DNA of 64,000 bases. It comes from Pseudomonas viridiflava. Its GTDB lineage: Bacteria > Pseudomonadota > Gammaproteobacteria > Pseudomonadales > Pseudomonadaceae. Where the stretch lies: assembly GCF_900580865.1 (NCBI RefSeq), contig NZ_UTBZ01000026.1:248001-312000 (forward strand). Direction: 5' to 3'. The notes below the pieces were generated by a model. The model searched no databases. It saw only the letters and a list, made by a program, of their open reading frames with translations, and was not told where the DNA came from. Within the stretch, counting starts at the first letter, position 1, and each line of letters begins with the position of its first letter. Position numbers and translations under genes: made by a program. Shown piece by piece: positions 1 to 8,345 of this stretch.

Positions 1-90
1 ATCAGTCGCTTCTTTGACCTTTTGCGGGTCAAGTGAAGGATCGTGGGGAATTGGATCGGTTTCTGGTGGGTTGGGCGTGATTTTGAACAT
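1..90 (-). CDS. DUF6124 family protein, N-terminal part only (first copy)
   Basis: The gene starts at the ATG complementary to 88-90 and runs off the left edge of the window, so only the first 30 codons are visible. They begin MFKITPNPPETDPIPHDPSL and closely match the start of the complete homologue at 695-1060, which identifies the family. The predicted ribosome binding site (AGGAG on the minus strand) lies about ten bases before the start. The function of this Pseudomonas-restricted family is not known to me. The two genes are tandem paralogues with duplicated upstream regions. Confidence 0.8.
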   Translation of the reverse strand, partial: MFKITPNPPETDPIPHDPSLDPQKVKEATD

Positions 91-470
91 GGATGAAACT
101 CCTATCGCAGTTTAAGGAGCCATCACTCTCGCTACCAAACGAGTGGGTGGTGGCCATACGCGGGTTGGTAGACCGGCTGCAATAGGAACCCGGCGCTCAC
201 GAGTGAGCCCCACGCATGACCACCATAAAGCCGAGCCTCAAGAAAGAGGCACCTAAGGTGTTGCCACACAGCTATTACAGACGGGCTACCAAACCCGATC
301 ACCGTTTTTCAGTGACAAGGAAACGATATAGCCCGGCCTGTAGCCATGTAAGCCGGCGGATTCTGGCGTACGCGTAGGTAACGGCGCAAGGTGTTGTAGG
401 CCCGGTGGCGTAACGGATTGTGTGATTTAAACGTGCTTACAGGATTGCGTTTACCGACAGAAAAATCCGC
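91..470 (-). promoter_or_regulatory. Conserved structured leader of the first DUF6124 gene
   Basis: This noncoding stretch is homologous to 1061-1430, in front of the second DUF6124 gene. Read on the minus strand it contains a CGGG-TTTGGTAG-CCCG hairpin (282-297), a later CTACCAACC segment, a second hairpin whose loop contains GTTTGGTAG, and a CTCCT/AGGAG pairing that would cover the ribosome binding site. Hairpins at the variable positions are kept although their stems differ from the other copy. The outermost part (about 294-432) has about 8 differences from copy 2 over about 138 bases. An RNA regulatory element is inferred; no known Rfam family is recognised. Confidence 0.55.
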
Positions 471-504
471 AAATGCCCTGTTCTTTTGATGGTGTCTGTC
501 AGAC

Positions 505-680
505 CGCTTCGCGAGCAAGCTCGCTCCCACATTTGGACCGGATGCAATCAGTTAGAGGTTGGTCGGCTCTTAGGCCGCCATCGCGAGCAGGCTCACTCCT
601 ACAGGGGGTCGTTGTCGGGCACTCAATCAGTGATCACCGCAGATCCAATGTAGCAGTGAGCCTGCTCGCGATGAGGCCAT
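505..680. repeat. REP elements: one single and one inverted pair
   Basis: A single copy of the core GCGAGCAAGCTCGCTCCCAC lies at about 511-530. An inverted pair lies at about 576-602 and 655-680 (core GCGAGCAGGCTCACTCCTAC and its complement). These are the common GAGCGAGCCTGCTCGC-type REP sequences of fluorescent Pseudomonas, here arranged as a REPIN-like doublet. They sit after the stop of the DUF6124 gene at 695-1060 and before the leader of the first copy. Confidence 0.85.
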
Positions 681-694
681 AACAGCCAGAGAAA

Positions 695-1060
695 TTACTG
701 AGGCAACTTCAGCTTATCCAGCAGCCGATTGACCAACAGCTCGTTGAGCATGATCACCTGTTGCAGCGCCAGTAGCGGTTTGCGCTCCGGGCCGCCGATT
801 GAGTTGGCGATGTTACCGGCCATGGCATGGGCGTATGAAAGCGACTCGCTAGCCTCGACCAGAAGGGTTTCGTCATCCAGCGTGGGGTCGACGAGATAAA
901 CCGGGCGAAACTTGGGCGAGCTTGGTGGGGCTCCCAGTGCTTCGGGTCGGAGGTAGTAGTCGAGGGCGCGATCCGTCGCTTCTTTGATCTTTTTCGGATC
1001 AAGTGAGGGGTCGTGGGGGACTGGGTCGGTGACTGGCGGGTTTGGTGTGATTTTGAACAT
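695..1060 (-). CDS. DUF6124 family protein (second copy, complete)
   Basis: Small 121-residue protein of the DUF6124 family (older annotations call similar proteins DUF3077), of unknown function. I start it at the ATG complementary to 1058-1060 (MFKITPNPP), which has a GGAG ribosome binding site eight bases upstream and matches the start of the neighbouring paralogue. The longer reading frame up to 1228 crosses a structured leader and is rejected. The N-terminal third is rich in proline and aspartate. The C-terminal half is helical, with EASESLSYAHAMAGNIA and an LLALQQVIMLNELLVNRLL segment. No signal peptide or membrane segment is visible. Family assignment is good; function unknown. Confidence 0.85.
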   Translation of the reverse strand: MFKITPNPPVTDPVPHDPSLDPKKIKEATDRALDYYLRPEALGAPPSSPKFRPVYLVDPTLDDETLLVEASESLSYAHAMAGNIANSIGGPERKPLLALQQVIMLNELLVNRLLDKLKLPQ

Positions 1061-1430
1061 AGATAAAGCTCCAATTTGAAAAAAGGGAGCCATCACCCTC
1101 GCTACCAAACGGTGGGTGGCGGCCATGCGCGGGTTGGTAGACCGGTCAAATTGGGTAACCCGGCGCTCACAGAGGAGCCCCACGCATGCCCACCATACAA
1201 AGCCATATCTCAAAAAAGGAGACAGCATCGACGGTGTCGCAACAACGACAATTTAAAGCGGGCTACCAAACCCGATCACTGTTTTTCAGTGACAAGGAAA
1301 CGATATAGCCCGGCCTGTAGCCGTGTAAGCAGGCGGATTCTGGCGTACGCGTAGGTAACGGCGCAAGGTGTTGTAGGCCCGATGGCGTAACGGTTCGTGT
1401 ACTTTAAACGCGCCTCACAAAATCATGTTG
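1061..1430 (-). promoter_or_regulatory. Conserved structured leader of the second DUF6124 gene
   Basis: Minus-strand elements in order toward the gene: a CAGTGA-type hairpin (1276-1292); a CGGG-TTTGGTAG-CCCG hairpin (1259-1274); small hairpins at about 1206-1223 and 1237-1249; a GCTC/GAGC hairpin near 1165-1178; CTACCAACCC (1131-1140); a CACC/GGTG hairpin with GTTTGGTAG in its loop (1094-1114); and a GCTCC/GGAGC pairing (1068-1090) that would hide the ribosome binding site. The segment at 1131-1140 is complementary to both GTTTGGTAG loops, so alternative pairings are possible. The promoter probably lies at 1293-1420 but is not resolved. Confidence 0.6.
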
Positions 1431-1489
1431 ACGCACAGGAAATGCCGGACAGTGAGCGCTTCCGGTTTTTTATCGTGTCAGCGAAATAG

Positions 1490-1960
1490 CCCCTCACCCT
1501 AACCCTCTCCCAGAGGGAGAGGGGACTGACCGAGGTGTTTGGGCAAGGTACGCCGACGTGCAATACCGCGTTGAACTCAAGCGCTGAAAAGCACACAAAT
1601 CGGCTCTTCTCCTTCCCAGAGAGAGGGGACTGACCGAGGTGTTTGGGCAAGGTACGCCGACGTGAAATACCGAGTCGAGCTCAGATTCTGAAACAGATCA
1701 AAAGACCCTCACCCTAGCCCTCTCCCAAAGGGAGAGGGGACTGACCGAGATGTTTAGGCGAGCTACGCCGACGTGAAATACCGAGTCGAGCTCAGATTCT
1801 GAAACAGATCAAAAGCCCCTCACCCTAGCCCTCTCCCAAAGGGAGAGGGGACTGACCGAGATGTTTGGGCGAGCTACGCCGACGTGAAATACCCAGTCGA
1901 ACTCAGAGTTTGAAATGCCCAAAAATCGGCTCCCTCTCCCTCGGGAGAGGGCTGGGCGGG
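1490..1960. repeat. Tandem array of CCCTCACCC / GGGAGAGGGG elements
   Basis: The array opens with CCCCTCACCCTAACCCTCTC and closes with the inverted form GGGAGAGGGCTGG. Inside, units of GGGAGAGGGGACTGACCGAG plus a spacer repeat with periods of 104, 111 and 111 bases (ACTGAC at 1525, 1629, 1740 and 1851). The spacers are nearly identical within the array, showing local tandem amplification. The same family occurs at 2372-2416, 14886-15253, 47433-47581 and 58706-59144. No gene is seen here. Confidence 0.85.
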
Positions 1961-2042
1961 CGGCGTTCCGATGAGGGGCAAGAGCACCACAAACCCAAAG
2001 CCGAACATCCGCTCTTCACCACTCAATAGGCCGAGTGTCAGC

Positions 2043-2345
2043 TCGCCTGCTCTTGATCTTGACCCACGGGCGACGTCGGAAGGCTGAGTGGAGGGATTCA
2101 TCCGGGGGTGGGAGCGCAGCGACCGTTTGGCGCAGCCAAATGCATCGAGAGGAGGTGCAGCGAAGCAAACCGTAGGCGATGCCCCCGGATGGATCCCGGA
2201 GCGAAGGAACCCCGAGCCTCAGCGAGCGGGCCGGACGTAGGAGCAAGCGTTTTTGGTTACTTTTTAGGCGTTTGTAAAAAGTGACCCGCCGTCAGGGCGG
2301 AACCCTAAGTGGCCGTTACCGCAGGAATGGATATGTACTCAGATT
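2043..2345. repeat. Dispersed Pseudomonas intergenic repeat (about 300 bp)
   Basis: This is a stretch I recognise as a widespread repeat in Pseudomonas genomes. It includes GTGGGAGCGCAGCGACCG, GAAGCAAACCGTAGGCGATG, GGAGCAAGCGTTTTTGGTTA, the complementary GTTACTTTTT/AAAAAGTGAC pair and GGAATGGATATGTACTCAG. Open reading frames across it are often annotated as hypothetical proteins but have no support as genes. The exact ends are uncertain. Confidence 0.6.
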
Positions 2346-2371
2346 GAAAATTGGGTCGCGTTCAAGATCTA

Positions 2372-2416
2372 CCCCCTCACCCCAGCCCTCTCCCCCAAGG
2401 GGGCGAGGGGGAAAGG
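2372..2416. repeat. Solo CCCTCACCC repeat end
   Basis: CCCCCTCACCCCAGCCCTCT followed by its inverted GGGCGAGGGG forms a single palindromic unit of the family that makes the large arrays. It lies just beyond the stop codon of the hydrolase gene and could act as a transcript end hairpin. Confidence 0.6.
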
Positions 2417-2426
2417 GAGCCGACCT

Positions 2427-3128
2427 TTATGCGGTTCGGGATCTCGGTGAATCCTTGAGAAACTCGGCTACTTTCTGCGCGGCGCTGGCCAAATGCTGTT
2501 CATGGGTAAACCCGGAAACCTTGAGCGGCTTCAAGTCATGATCCCCAGCCGCTAACCACGCCACCTCAATACTCGGTGACAAGGTGTAAGCCCCAACCGC
2601 CCCACGACTGCCCAGCGCATCCCGCTCCCCCTGCACAATCAACGTCCGAGTCTGCAAACCAGCCAAATGCTCAACCCGAGGCTTCTCCGGTTTACCCACC
2701 GCATAAAACGGATACCCCAAACACACCAACGCATCGGCACCCAATTCGTCAGCCAAGAGACTCGCCATCCGCCCGCCCATCGACTTCCCGCCAATGGCTA
2801 AAACCCCAGCGACATGACGCCGCACCTCGGCATAAACCTCACGCCAACATTCCTGCAATTTCGTAGCAGGATTCGGCGGCCGCTTCACCCCATCCACCCG
2901 CCGCTGCGCCATATACGCAAACTCAAACCGCAACACATTCACCCCAAGCCCGGCAAGGCGCCCAGCCATGTCGTTCATCCACTCGCTATCCATCGGCGCC
3001 CCCGCCCCGTGCGCCAGGATCAACGTAGCCGAAGCTTCACCACTGGCGGCATCCCAAAGCCACCCATGATCACGCACGCACTGCGCCCATTGATCCCCGT
3101 CAATACTGGCCTTGTGCTGTTTGTCCAT
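2427..3128 (-). CDS. Alpha/beta hydrolase, KANL3/Tex30-like
   Basis: A 233-residue single-domain alpha/beta hydrolase of the dienelactone hydrolase-like KANL3/Tex30 type. The order of motifs fits the fold: strand and oxyanion segment LILAHGAGAPMDS, the nucleophile elbow GKSMGGRMAS (Ser), an acid in LIVQGERDALG, and the catalytic His in AAGDHDLKPL. No signal peptide is visible, so it is probably cytoplasmic. The start at 3128 (MDKQHKAS) is chosen because GAGG precedes it; the in-frame upstream extension is poor and would run into the ccoN promoter. The substrate cannot be told. Its first codons contain the Anr box of the divergent cco operon. Confidence 0.85.
   Translation of the reverse strand: MDKQHKASIDGDQWAQCVRDHGWLWDAASGEASATLILAHGAGAPMDSEWMNDMAGRLAGLGVNVLRFEFAYMAQRRVDGVKRPPNPATKLQECWREVYAEVRRHVAGVLAIGGKSMGGRMASLLADELGADALVCLGYPFYAVGKPEKPRVEHLAGLQTRTLIVQGERDALGSRGAVGAYTLSPSIEVAWLAAGDHDLKPLKVSGFTHEQHLASAAQKVAEFLKDSPRSRTA
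3090..3103 (+). promoter_or_regulatory. Anr/FNR box for the first cco operon
   Basis: TTGATCCCCGTCAA matches the Anr/FNR consensus TTGAT-N4-ATCAA except for one purine change. It lies 120 bases before the ccoN start and inside codons 9-13 of the divergent hydrolase. A class II geometry would put the -10 near 3126-3131 (CATGCT) and the start of transcription near 3138. A stronger -10 (TATAAC, 3152-3157) would instead place the box near -67. It fits the Anr-dependent Cco-2 type operon of P. aeruginosa. Confidence 0.65.
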
Positions 3129-3223
3129 GCTTGCCTCGCTTTTAGTCTGCCTATAACTCCAGACGAAGGATTCGCCGCGTCTTTTGCGCGCGCTCACTTC
3201 GGCTGAACCGTGGATGGGGAACC

Positions 3224-4648
3224 ATGAACACTTCTATCAGTACCGCCTACAACTACAAGGTGGTCCGCCAATTCGCCATTATGACGGTGGTGTGGGGCAT
3301 CGTCGGCATGGGGCTCGGGGTTTTTCTCGCGGCCCAATTGGTCTGGCCCGAACTCAACTTCAATTTGCCCTGGACCAGTTTCGGCCGTCTGCGCCCGCTG
3401 CACACCAACGCGGTGATCTTCGCGTTCGGTGGCTGTGCGCTGTTCGCCAGTTCGTTCTACTCGGTGCAACGCACCTGCCAGACCCAATTGTTTGCGCCAA
3501 AAATCGCCGCGTTCTGCTTCTGGGGCTGGCAACTGGTGATCCTGCTGGCGGCGATCAGCCTGCCACTGGGTTACACCAGTTCCAAGGAATACGCAGAGCT
3601 GGAATGGCCGATCGACATCCTGATCACCATCGTCTGGGTCGCCTACGCGATCGTGTTCTTCGGCACGATCATGCAGCGCAAGACCAAGCACATCTACGTG
3701 GGCAACTGGTTTTTCGGCGCGTTCATCATCACCGTGGCGATTCTGCACATCGTCAACAACCTTGAGTTGCCGGTGAGTTTCACCAAGTCCTACTCGGTGT
3801 ACGCCGGTGCAACCGACGCGATGGTGCAATGGTGGTACGGCCACAACGCCGTAGGCTTTTTCCTCACCGCCGGTTTCCTCGGGATGATGTACTACTTCGT
3901 GCCGAAACAGGCCGAGCGTCCGGTGTACTCGTATCGTCTGTCGATCGTGCACTTCTGGGCGCTGATCACCCTGTACATCTGGGCCGGCCCGCACCACTTG
4001 CACTACACCGCGCTGCCGGACTGGGCACAGTCGCTGGGCATGGTGATGTCGCTGATCCTGCTGGCACCGAGCTGGGGCGGCATGATCAACGGCATGATGA
4101 CCCTCTCGGGCGCCTGGCATAAGTTGCGCAGCGACCCGATCCTGCGCTTCCTCGTGGTCTCGCTGGCGTTCTACGGCATGTCGACCTTCGAAGGGCCGAT
4201 GATGGCGATCAAGACCGTCAACGCCCTCTCCCACTACACCGACTGGACCATCGGCCACGTACACGCCGGCGCTCTCGGTTGGGTGGCGATGATTTCCATC
4301 GGCGCGCTGTACCACATGATCCCGAAAATCTTCGGCAAAGCGCAGATGCACAGCGTTGGCCTGATCAACGCGCACTTCTGGCTCGCGACCATCGGCACCG
4401 TGCTCTACATCGCGTCGATGTGGGTCAACGGCATCGCCCAGGGCCTGATGTGGCGCGCGGTGAACGAGGACGGCACGCTGACCTACTCCTTCGTCGAAAC
4501 CCTGGTGGCCAGCCACCCAGGCTTCATCGTGCGGCTGATCGGTGGGGCGATCTTCCTCAGCGGCATGTTCCTGATGGCTTACAACACCTGGCGCACCGTG
4601 CGGGCCTCGCAGCCTGCTGACGTCGTTGCTGCCGCGCAGATGGCCTGA
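3224..4648 (+). CDS. ccoN: cbb3-type cytochrome c oxidase subunit I (first set)
   Basis: Catalytic subunit of the cbb3 oxidase, a 474-residue polytopic inner membrane protein that reduces oxygen to water at the heme b3-CuB centre. The ligand motifs are all present: RPLHTN (His60, low-spin heme b), [19 protein letters not shown] (CuB histidines with the nearby cross-linking Tyr) and [10 protein letters not shown] (hemes b3 and b). It starts an operon with ccoO, ccoQ and ccoP. Upstream lies a good Anr box, and the position before the second cco set matches P. aeruginosa ccoN2, the low-oxygen-induced isoform. It is very similar to the CcoN at 6903. Confidence 0.98.
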   Translation: MNTSISTAYNYKVVRQFAIMTVVWGIVGMGLGVFLAAQLVWPELNFNLPWTSFGRLRPLHTNAVIFAFGGCALFASSFYSVQRTCQTQLFAPKIAAFCFWGWQLVILLAAISLPLGYTSSKEYAELEWPIDILITIVWVAYAIVFFGTIMQRKTKHIYVGNWFFGAFIITVAILHIVNNLELPVSFTKSYSVYAGATDAMVQWWYGHNAVGFFLTAGFLGMMYYFVPKQAERPVYSYRLSIVHFWALITLYIWAGPHHLHYTALPDWAQSLGMVMSLILLAPSWGGMINGMMTLSGAWHKLRSDPILRFLVVSLAFYGMSTFEGPMMAIKTVNALSHYTDWTIGHVHAGALGWVAMISIGALYHMIPKIFGKAQMHSVGLINAHFWLATIGTVLYIASMWVNGIAQGLMWRAVNEDGTLTYSFVETLVASHPGFIVRLIGGAIFLSGMFLMAYNTWRTVRASQPADVVAAAQMA

Positions 4649-4658
4649 GGAGTCCGCC

Positions 4659-5267
4659 ATGAAACACGAAACGATTGAAAAGAACGTCGGCCTGTTGATG
4701 TTGCTCATGGTGTTTGCCGTGAGCATCGGCGGCCTGACCCAGATCGTCCCGCTGTTCTTCCAGGACGTCACCAACAAACCGGTCGAAGGCATGAAGCCCT
4801 ACACCGCGCTGCAACTGGAAGGCCGCGACATCTACATTCGCGAAGGCTGCGTCGGTTGCCACTCGCAAATGATCCGCCCGTTCCGCGCCGAAACCGAACG
4901 CTACGGGCACTACTCGGTTGCGGGCGAAAGCGTTTGGGATCACCCGTTCCTGTGGGGCTCGAAACGTACCGGTCCGGACCTCGCCCGGGTCGGCGCGCGT
5001 TACTCGGATGACTGGCACCGCGCGCACTTGTACAACCCGCGCAACGTTGTGCCGGAATCGAAAATGCCGGCCTACCCGTGGCTGGTCACGCAAGCGGTCG
5101 ACAGCAGCCACACCGAAACCAAGCTCAAGACCATGCGCACCCTCGGCGTGCCGTACACCGAGGACGACATCAGCGGCGCGGTGGCCAGCCTCAAGGGCAA
5201 GACCGAGATGGACGCGCTCGTCTCCTACCTGCAAGTGCTCGGCACTGCGATCAAGAGCAAGAGGTGA
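4659..5267 (+). CDS. ccoO: cbb3-type cytochrome c oxidase subunit II (first set)
   Basis: Membrane-anchored monoheme cytochrome c subunit, 202 residues. An N-terminal membrane segment (about residues 10-33, [16 protein letters not shown]) is followed by a periplasmic domain with one heme c site CVGCH (residues 64-68). The start is the ATG at 4659, with a GAGG ribosome binding site; an upstream in-frame codon at 4626 overlaps ccoN and lacks a site. It passes electrons from CcoP to CcoN. It lies ten bases after ccoN and five before ccoQ. Confidence 0.98.
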   Translation: MKHETIEKNVGLLMLLMVFAVSIGGLTQIVPLFFQDVTNKPVEGMKPYTALQLEGRDIYIREGCVGCHSQMIRPFRAETERYGHYSVAGESVWDHPFLWGSKRTGPDLARVGARYSDDWHRAHLYNPRNVVPESKMPAYPWLVTQAVDSSHTETKLKTMRTLGVPYTEDDISGAVASLKGKTEMDALVSYLQVLGTAIKSKR

Positions 5268-5272
5268 GCACG

Positions 5273-5470
5273 ATGATCATTGAGATGAGTGCAGGCCTGA
5301 TTCGTGGCCTCGGCACGGTCGTGGTGTTCGTCGCCTTCGTTGGTTTAACGCTTTGGGTGTTCAACCGCAAGCGCACCCCGGAGTTTGCCGAAGCACGTCT
5401 GCTGCCGTTCGCCGATGAACCGCAAGCCGAATCAACCCAAGCAAATGAGACAAGGAGTACCCGGCCATGA
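5273..5470 (+). CDS. ccoQ: cbb3-type oxidase small subunit CcoQ (first set)
   Basis: A 65-residue single-span protein (membrane segment [18 protein letters not shown], followed by the positive NRKR) of the CcoQ/FixQ family, which stabilises the cbb3 complex. It begins five bases after ccoO, and its last codons overlap the ccoP start at 5467 by four bases, so translation is probably coupled. The C-terminal tail [14 protein letters not shown] resembles that of the CcoQ at 8959. Confidence 0.93.
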   Translation: MIIEMSAGLIRGLGTVVVFVAFVGLTLWVFNRKRTPEFAEARLLPFADEPQAESTQANETRSTRP

Positions 5471-6420
5471 CCACCTTCTGGAGTACGTGGATCTGCGTAC
5501 TGACCATCGGCAGCCTGATCGGCCTGACGTGGCTGCTGATCGGCACCCGCCGGGGCGAAACCAAGGGCAGCGTCGACCAGACCATGGGCCACAGCTTCGA
5601 CGGCATCGAGGAATACGACAACCCGCTGCCGCAATGGTGGTTCATGCTCTTCGCCGGCACGCTGGTGTTTTCCGTGGGCTATCTGATCCTCTATCCGGGC
5701 CTGGGCAACTGGAAAGGCATCCTGCCGGGTTACGAGGATGGCTGGACCGGTGTGCACGAGTGGGAAAAGGAAATGAACAAGGCTGATGCCAGGTTCGGCC
5801 CGATCTTCGCCAAGTTCGCCGCGATGCCGGTGGAAGAAGTAGCAAAGGATCCGCAGGCGCTGAAAATGGGTGGCCGCTTGTTCGCCTCCAACTGCTCGGT
5901 GTGCCACGGTTCCGATGCCAAAGGCGCGTTCGGTTTCCCTAACCTTGCCGACAGCGACTGGCGCTGGGGGGGCGACGCCGAGACCATCAAGACCACCATC
6001 ATGGGTGGCCGGATGGCGGCGATGCCGGCCTGGGGCGAAGTGTTGGGCGAGGCCGGGGTGAAAAACGTGGCAGCTTATGTGCGTCACGAGCTGGCAGGTC
6101 TGCCATTGCCCGCCGACAGCAAGGCCGACCTGCAAGCCGGACAGCAGGCGTTCAACACCACGTGCGTCGCCTGTCATGGGGCAACCGGCCACGGCACTGA
6201 AGCCATGGGCGCGCCGAATCTGACGCACCCGGCCGGGTTTATCTACGGCACCAGCCTGACCCAACTCGAGCAGACCATTCGCCATGGTCGTCAGGGTCAT
6301 ATGCCGGCGCAGAACGAGCTGCTGGGCAACGACAAAGTGCAATTGCTCGCCGCTTATGTGTACAGCCTTTCGCACGGATTGAATACAGAAAAACTTATTA
6401 CTGAAGACAAAAAGAAGTAA
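5467..6420 (+). CDS. ccoP: cbb3-type cytochrome c oxidase subunit III (first set)
   Basis: Diheme cytochrome c subunit, 317 residues. The N terminus has two membrane segments (about 8-26 and 56-77). The periplasmic part carries two heme c motifs, CSVCH (143-147) and CVACH (233-237), in two cytochrome c domains. It accepts electrons from soluble cytochrome c and passes them to CcoO. Compared with the paralogue at 9141 it lacks about ten residues after the PGYE segment. It is the last gene of the first operon. A hairpin (6436-6461) follows its stop. Confidence 0.97.
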   Translation: MTTFWSTWICVLTIGSLIGLTWLLIGTRRGETKGSVDQTMGHSFDGIEEYDNPLPQWWFMLFAGTLVFSVGYLILYPGLGNWKGILPGYEDGWTGVHEWEKEMNKADARFGPIFAKFAAMPVEEVAKDPQALKMGGRLFASNCSVCHGSDAKGAFGFPNLADSDWRWGGDAETIKTTIMGGRMAAMPAWGEVLGEAGVKNVAAYVRHELAGLPLPADSKADLQAGQQAFNTTCVACHGATGHGTEAMGAPNLTHPAGFIYGTSLTQLEQTIRHGRQGHMPAQNELLGNDKVQLLAAYVYSLSHGLNTEKLITEDKKK

Positions 6421-6902
6421 TCATTGCGCACACCTCTGCCGCACCATTCTCGGTGCGGCAGCATCCAGCCCCTTTGCGACGCATTGTCGCACCCCTTCAC
6501 ACCCTCTCCTTTCGGTTCCTCTGATTCGGGTCTACGCTTGCTCGATGCGGACTGGCTTGTGCCGGTTCCAGGTCAACGCTGACTGCTGTGTTCCGCGAAC
6601 CGGCTGACTGATGTGGCCGCAAACGCCGGTATATACCGGCTGTCGTGCCATTCACCGTCCGTCACCCGAACCGAGCGTTTGAACACACCCCGTTACAAGC
6701 GACCTGAACCCCTGGCTTTTTTCGTCCGCTGCGACATTTTGTCCGAGGCCAATTTTGACCTTACGCGGCGCATGGAAAGGCCGCAGAATCAGCGTTGGAA
6801 AGCATTGACCCAGGTCATGGCGCGTTGCAATGACCCCCTGCTCTCTGCATACTTGCGGCCGATTTTAATCCTAATAAAACACCCAAACCGTGGAACCTTA
6901 GA
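6421..6902 (+). promoter_or_regulatory. 482-base region between the two cco operons, with promoter
   Basis: It holds no convincing gene. A perfect ten-base-pair hairpin (6436-6461, CTGCCGCACC/GGTGCGGCAG) follows ccoP but has no T-run. A perfect 16-base palindrome GCCGGTATATACCGGC lies at 6625-6640. A plausible sigma-70 promoter for the second ccoN is TTGCAA (6825-6830), 17 bases, CATACT (6848-6853). TTGACCCAGGTCAT at 6805-6818 is only a weak match to an Anr box. This suits an oxidase expressed at a high basal level. Confidence 0.5.
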
Positions 6903-8345
6903 ATGAGCACAGCAATCAGTCCGACTGCTTATAACTATAAGGTAGTCCGCCAGTTCGCCATCATGACGGTGGTCTGGGGGATCCTTGGCATGGGGCTCGG
7001 TGTCTTCATCGCCTCGCAACTGGTCTGGCCGGAATTGAACTTCGGTCTGCCGTGGACGAGCTTTGGACGCCTGCGCCCGTTGCACACAAACCTGGTGATT
7101 TTCGCCTTCGGTGGTTGTGCACTATTTGCCACTTCCTACTATGTCGTGCAGCGAACCTGCCAGACGCGACTGATCTCCGACAGCCTCGCGGCCTTCACCT
7201 TCTGGGGCTGGCAAGCGGTGATCGTCGGCGCGATCATTACCTTGCCGCTGGGTTACACCACCACCAAGGAATACGCGGAACTGGAATGGCCGATCGCCAT
7301 TTTGCTGGCCATTGTCTGGGTCACCTACGGTCTGGTGTTCTTCGGCACCATCACCAAGCGCAAAACCAAACACATCTATGTGGGTAACTGGTTCTACGGC
7401 GCGTTCATCGTCGTCACGGCGATGCTGCACATCGTCAACCACGCGTCCCTGCCGGTGAGCCTGTTCAAGTCCTACTCCGCCTACTCGGGCGCGACCGATG
7501 CGATGATCCAGTGGTGGTACGGCCACAACGCGGTGGGCTTCTTCCTGACCACTGGTTTCCTCGGGATGATGTACTACTTCGTGCCGAAACAGGCCGAACG
7601 TCCGATCTACTCCTATCGCCTGTCGATCGTGCACTTCTGGGCCCTGATCACCCTGTACATCTGGGCCGGCCCGCACCACTTGCACTACACCGCCCTGCCG
7701 GATTGGGCACAATCGCTGGGCATGGCAATGTCGATCATCCTTCTGGCGCCAAGCTGGGGCGGCATGATCAACGGCATGATGACCCTGTCGGGCGCCTGGC
7801 ATAAGCTGCGCACCGACCCGATCCTGCGTTTCCTCGTGGTATCGCTGGCGTTCTACGGCATGTCGACCTTCGAAGGTCCGATGATGGCGATCAAGACCGT
7901 CAACTCGCTCTCGCACTACACCGACTGGACCATCGGCCACGTACACGCCGGCGCTTTGGGCTGGGTGGCGATGATCTCGATCGGCGCGATCTACCACATG
8001 ATCCCGCGCCTGTTCGGCCGTGCGCAGATGCACAGTGTCGGCCTGATCAACGCGCACTTCTGGCTCGCGACCATCGGCACCGTGCTGTACATCGCGTCGA
8101 TGTGGGTCAACGGCATCACTCAGGGCCTGATGTGGCGTGCAATCAACGACGACGGCACCCTCACCTACTCGTTCGTTGAAGCGCTGCAAGCCAGCCACCC
8201 GGGCTACATCGTCCGTGCGCTGGGCGGTGCATTCTTCGCCAGCGGCATGTTCCTGATGGCTTACAACGTGTGGCGCACCGTGCGCGCCTCGAACCCGGTT
8301 GAAGCTGAAGCCGCTGCCCAGATCGTTGTCGTTGGAGCTCACTGA
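6903..8345 (+). CDS. ccoN: cbb3-type cytochrome c oxidase subunit I (second set)
   Basis: A 480-residue catalytic subunit, nearly the same as the one at 3224 over its whole length, with the same heme and CuB ligand motifs ([29 protein letters not shown]). The C-terminal tail is longer and differs ([15 protein letters not shown]). By order this corresponds to P. aeruginosa ccoN1, the constitutively used isoform. That fits the lack of a clear Anr box and the presence of a plausible sigma-70 promoter upstream. The stop codon overlaps the ccoO start (TGATG), indicating coupled translation. Confidence 0.98.
   Translation: MSTAISPTAYNYKVVRQFAIMTVVWGILGMGLGVFIASQLVWPELNFGLPWTSFGRLRPLHTNLVIFAFGGCALFATSYYVVQRTCQTRLISDSLAAFTFWGWQAVIVGAIITLPLGYTTTKEYAELEWPIAILLAIVWVTYGLVFFGTITKRKTKHIYVGNWFYGAFIVVTAMLHIVNHASLPVSLFKSYSAYSGATDAMIQWWYGHNAVGFFLTTGFLGMMYYFVPKQAERPIYSYRLSIVHFWALITLYIWAGPHHLHYTALPDWAQSLGMAMSIILLAPSWGGMINGMMTLSGAWHKLRTDPILRFLVVSLAFYGMSTFEGPMMAIKTVNSLSHYTDWTIGHVHAGALGWVAMISIGAIYHMIPRLFGRAQMHSVGLINAHFWLATIGTVLYIASMWVNGITQGLMWRAINDDGTLTYSFVEALQASHPGYIVRALGGAFFASGMFLMAYNVWRTVRASNPVEAEAAAQIVVVGAH

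Noticed and set aside
473..682. Open frame of 69 codons at 473-682
   Set aside because: It consists mainly of REP elements (SRASSLPHL, PSRAGSLLQG), a common artefact in Pseudomonas annotation.
695..1228. Longer start (position 1228) for the DUF6124 gene
   Set aside because: The extra 56 codons translate the structured leader, lack a ribosome site and do not match the paralogue's start.
2016..2541. Small open frames at 2016-2246 and 2281-2541 as genes
   Set aside because: They lie in dispersed repeat sequence, overlap other elements and have no ribosome site or family resemblance.
3194..4792. Long antisense open frame (532 codons) opposite ccoN
   Set aside because: It mirrors a highly conserved oxidase gene in GC-rich DNA, has no recognisable domain and is low in hydrophobic content. 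The same kind of frame appears opposite the second ccoN (7122-8342).
6805..6818. TTGACCCAGGTCAT as an Anr box for the second cco operon
   Set aside because: It differs from the consensus in both half sites and is not at the class II distance from the best -10 sequence.
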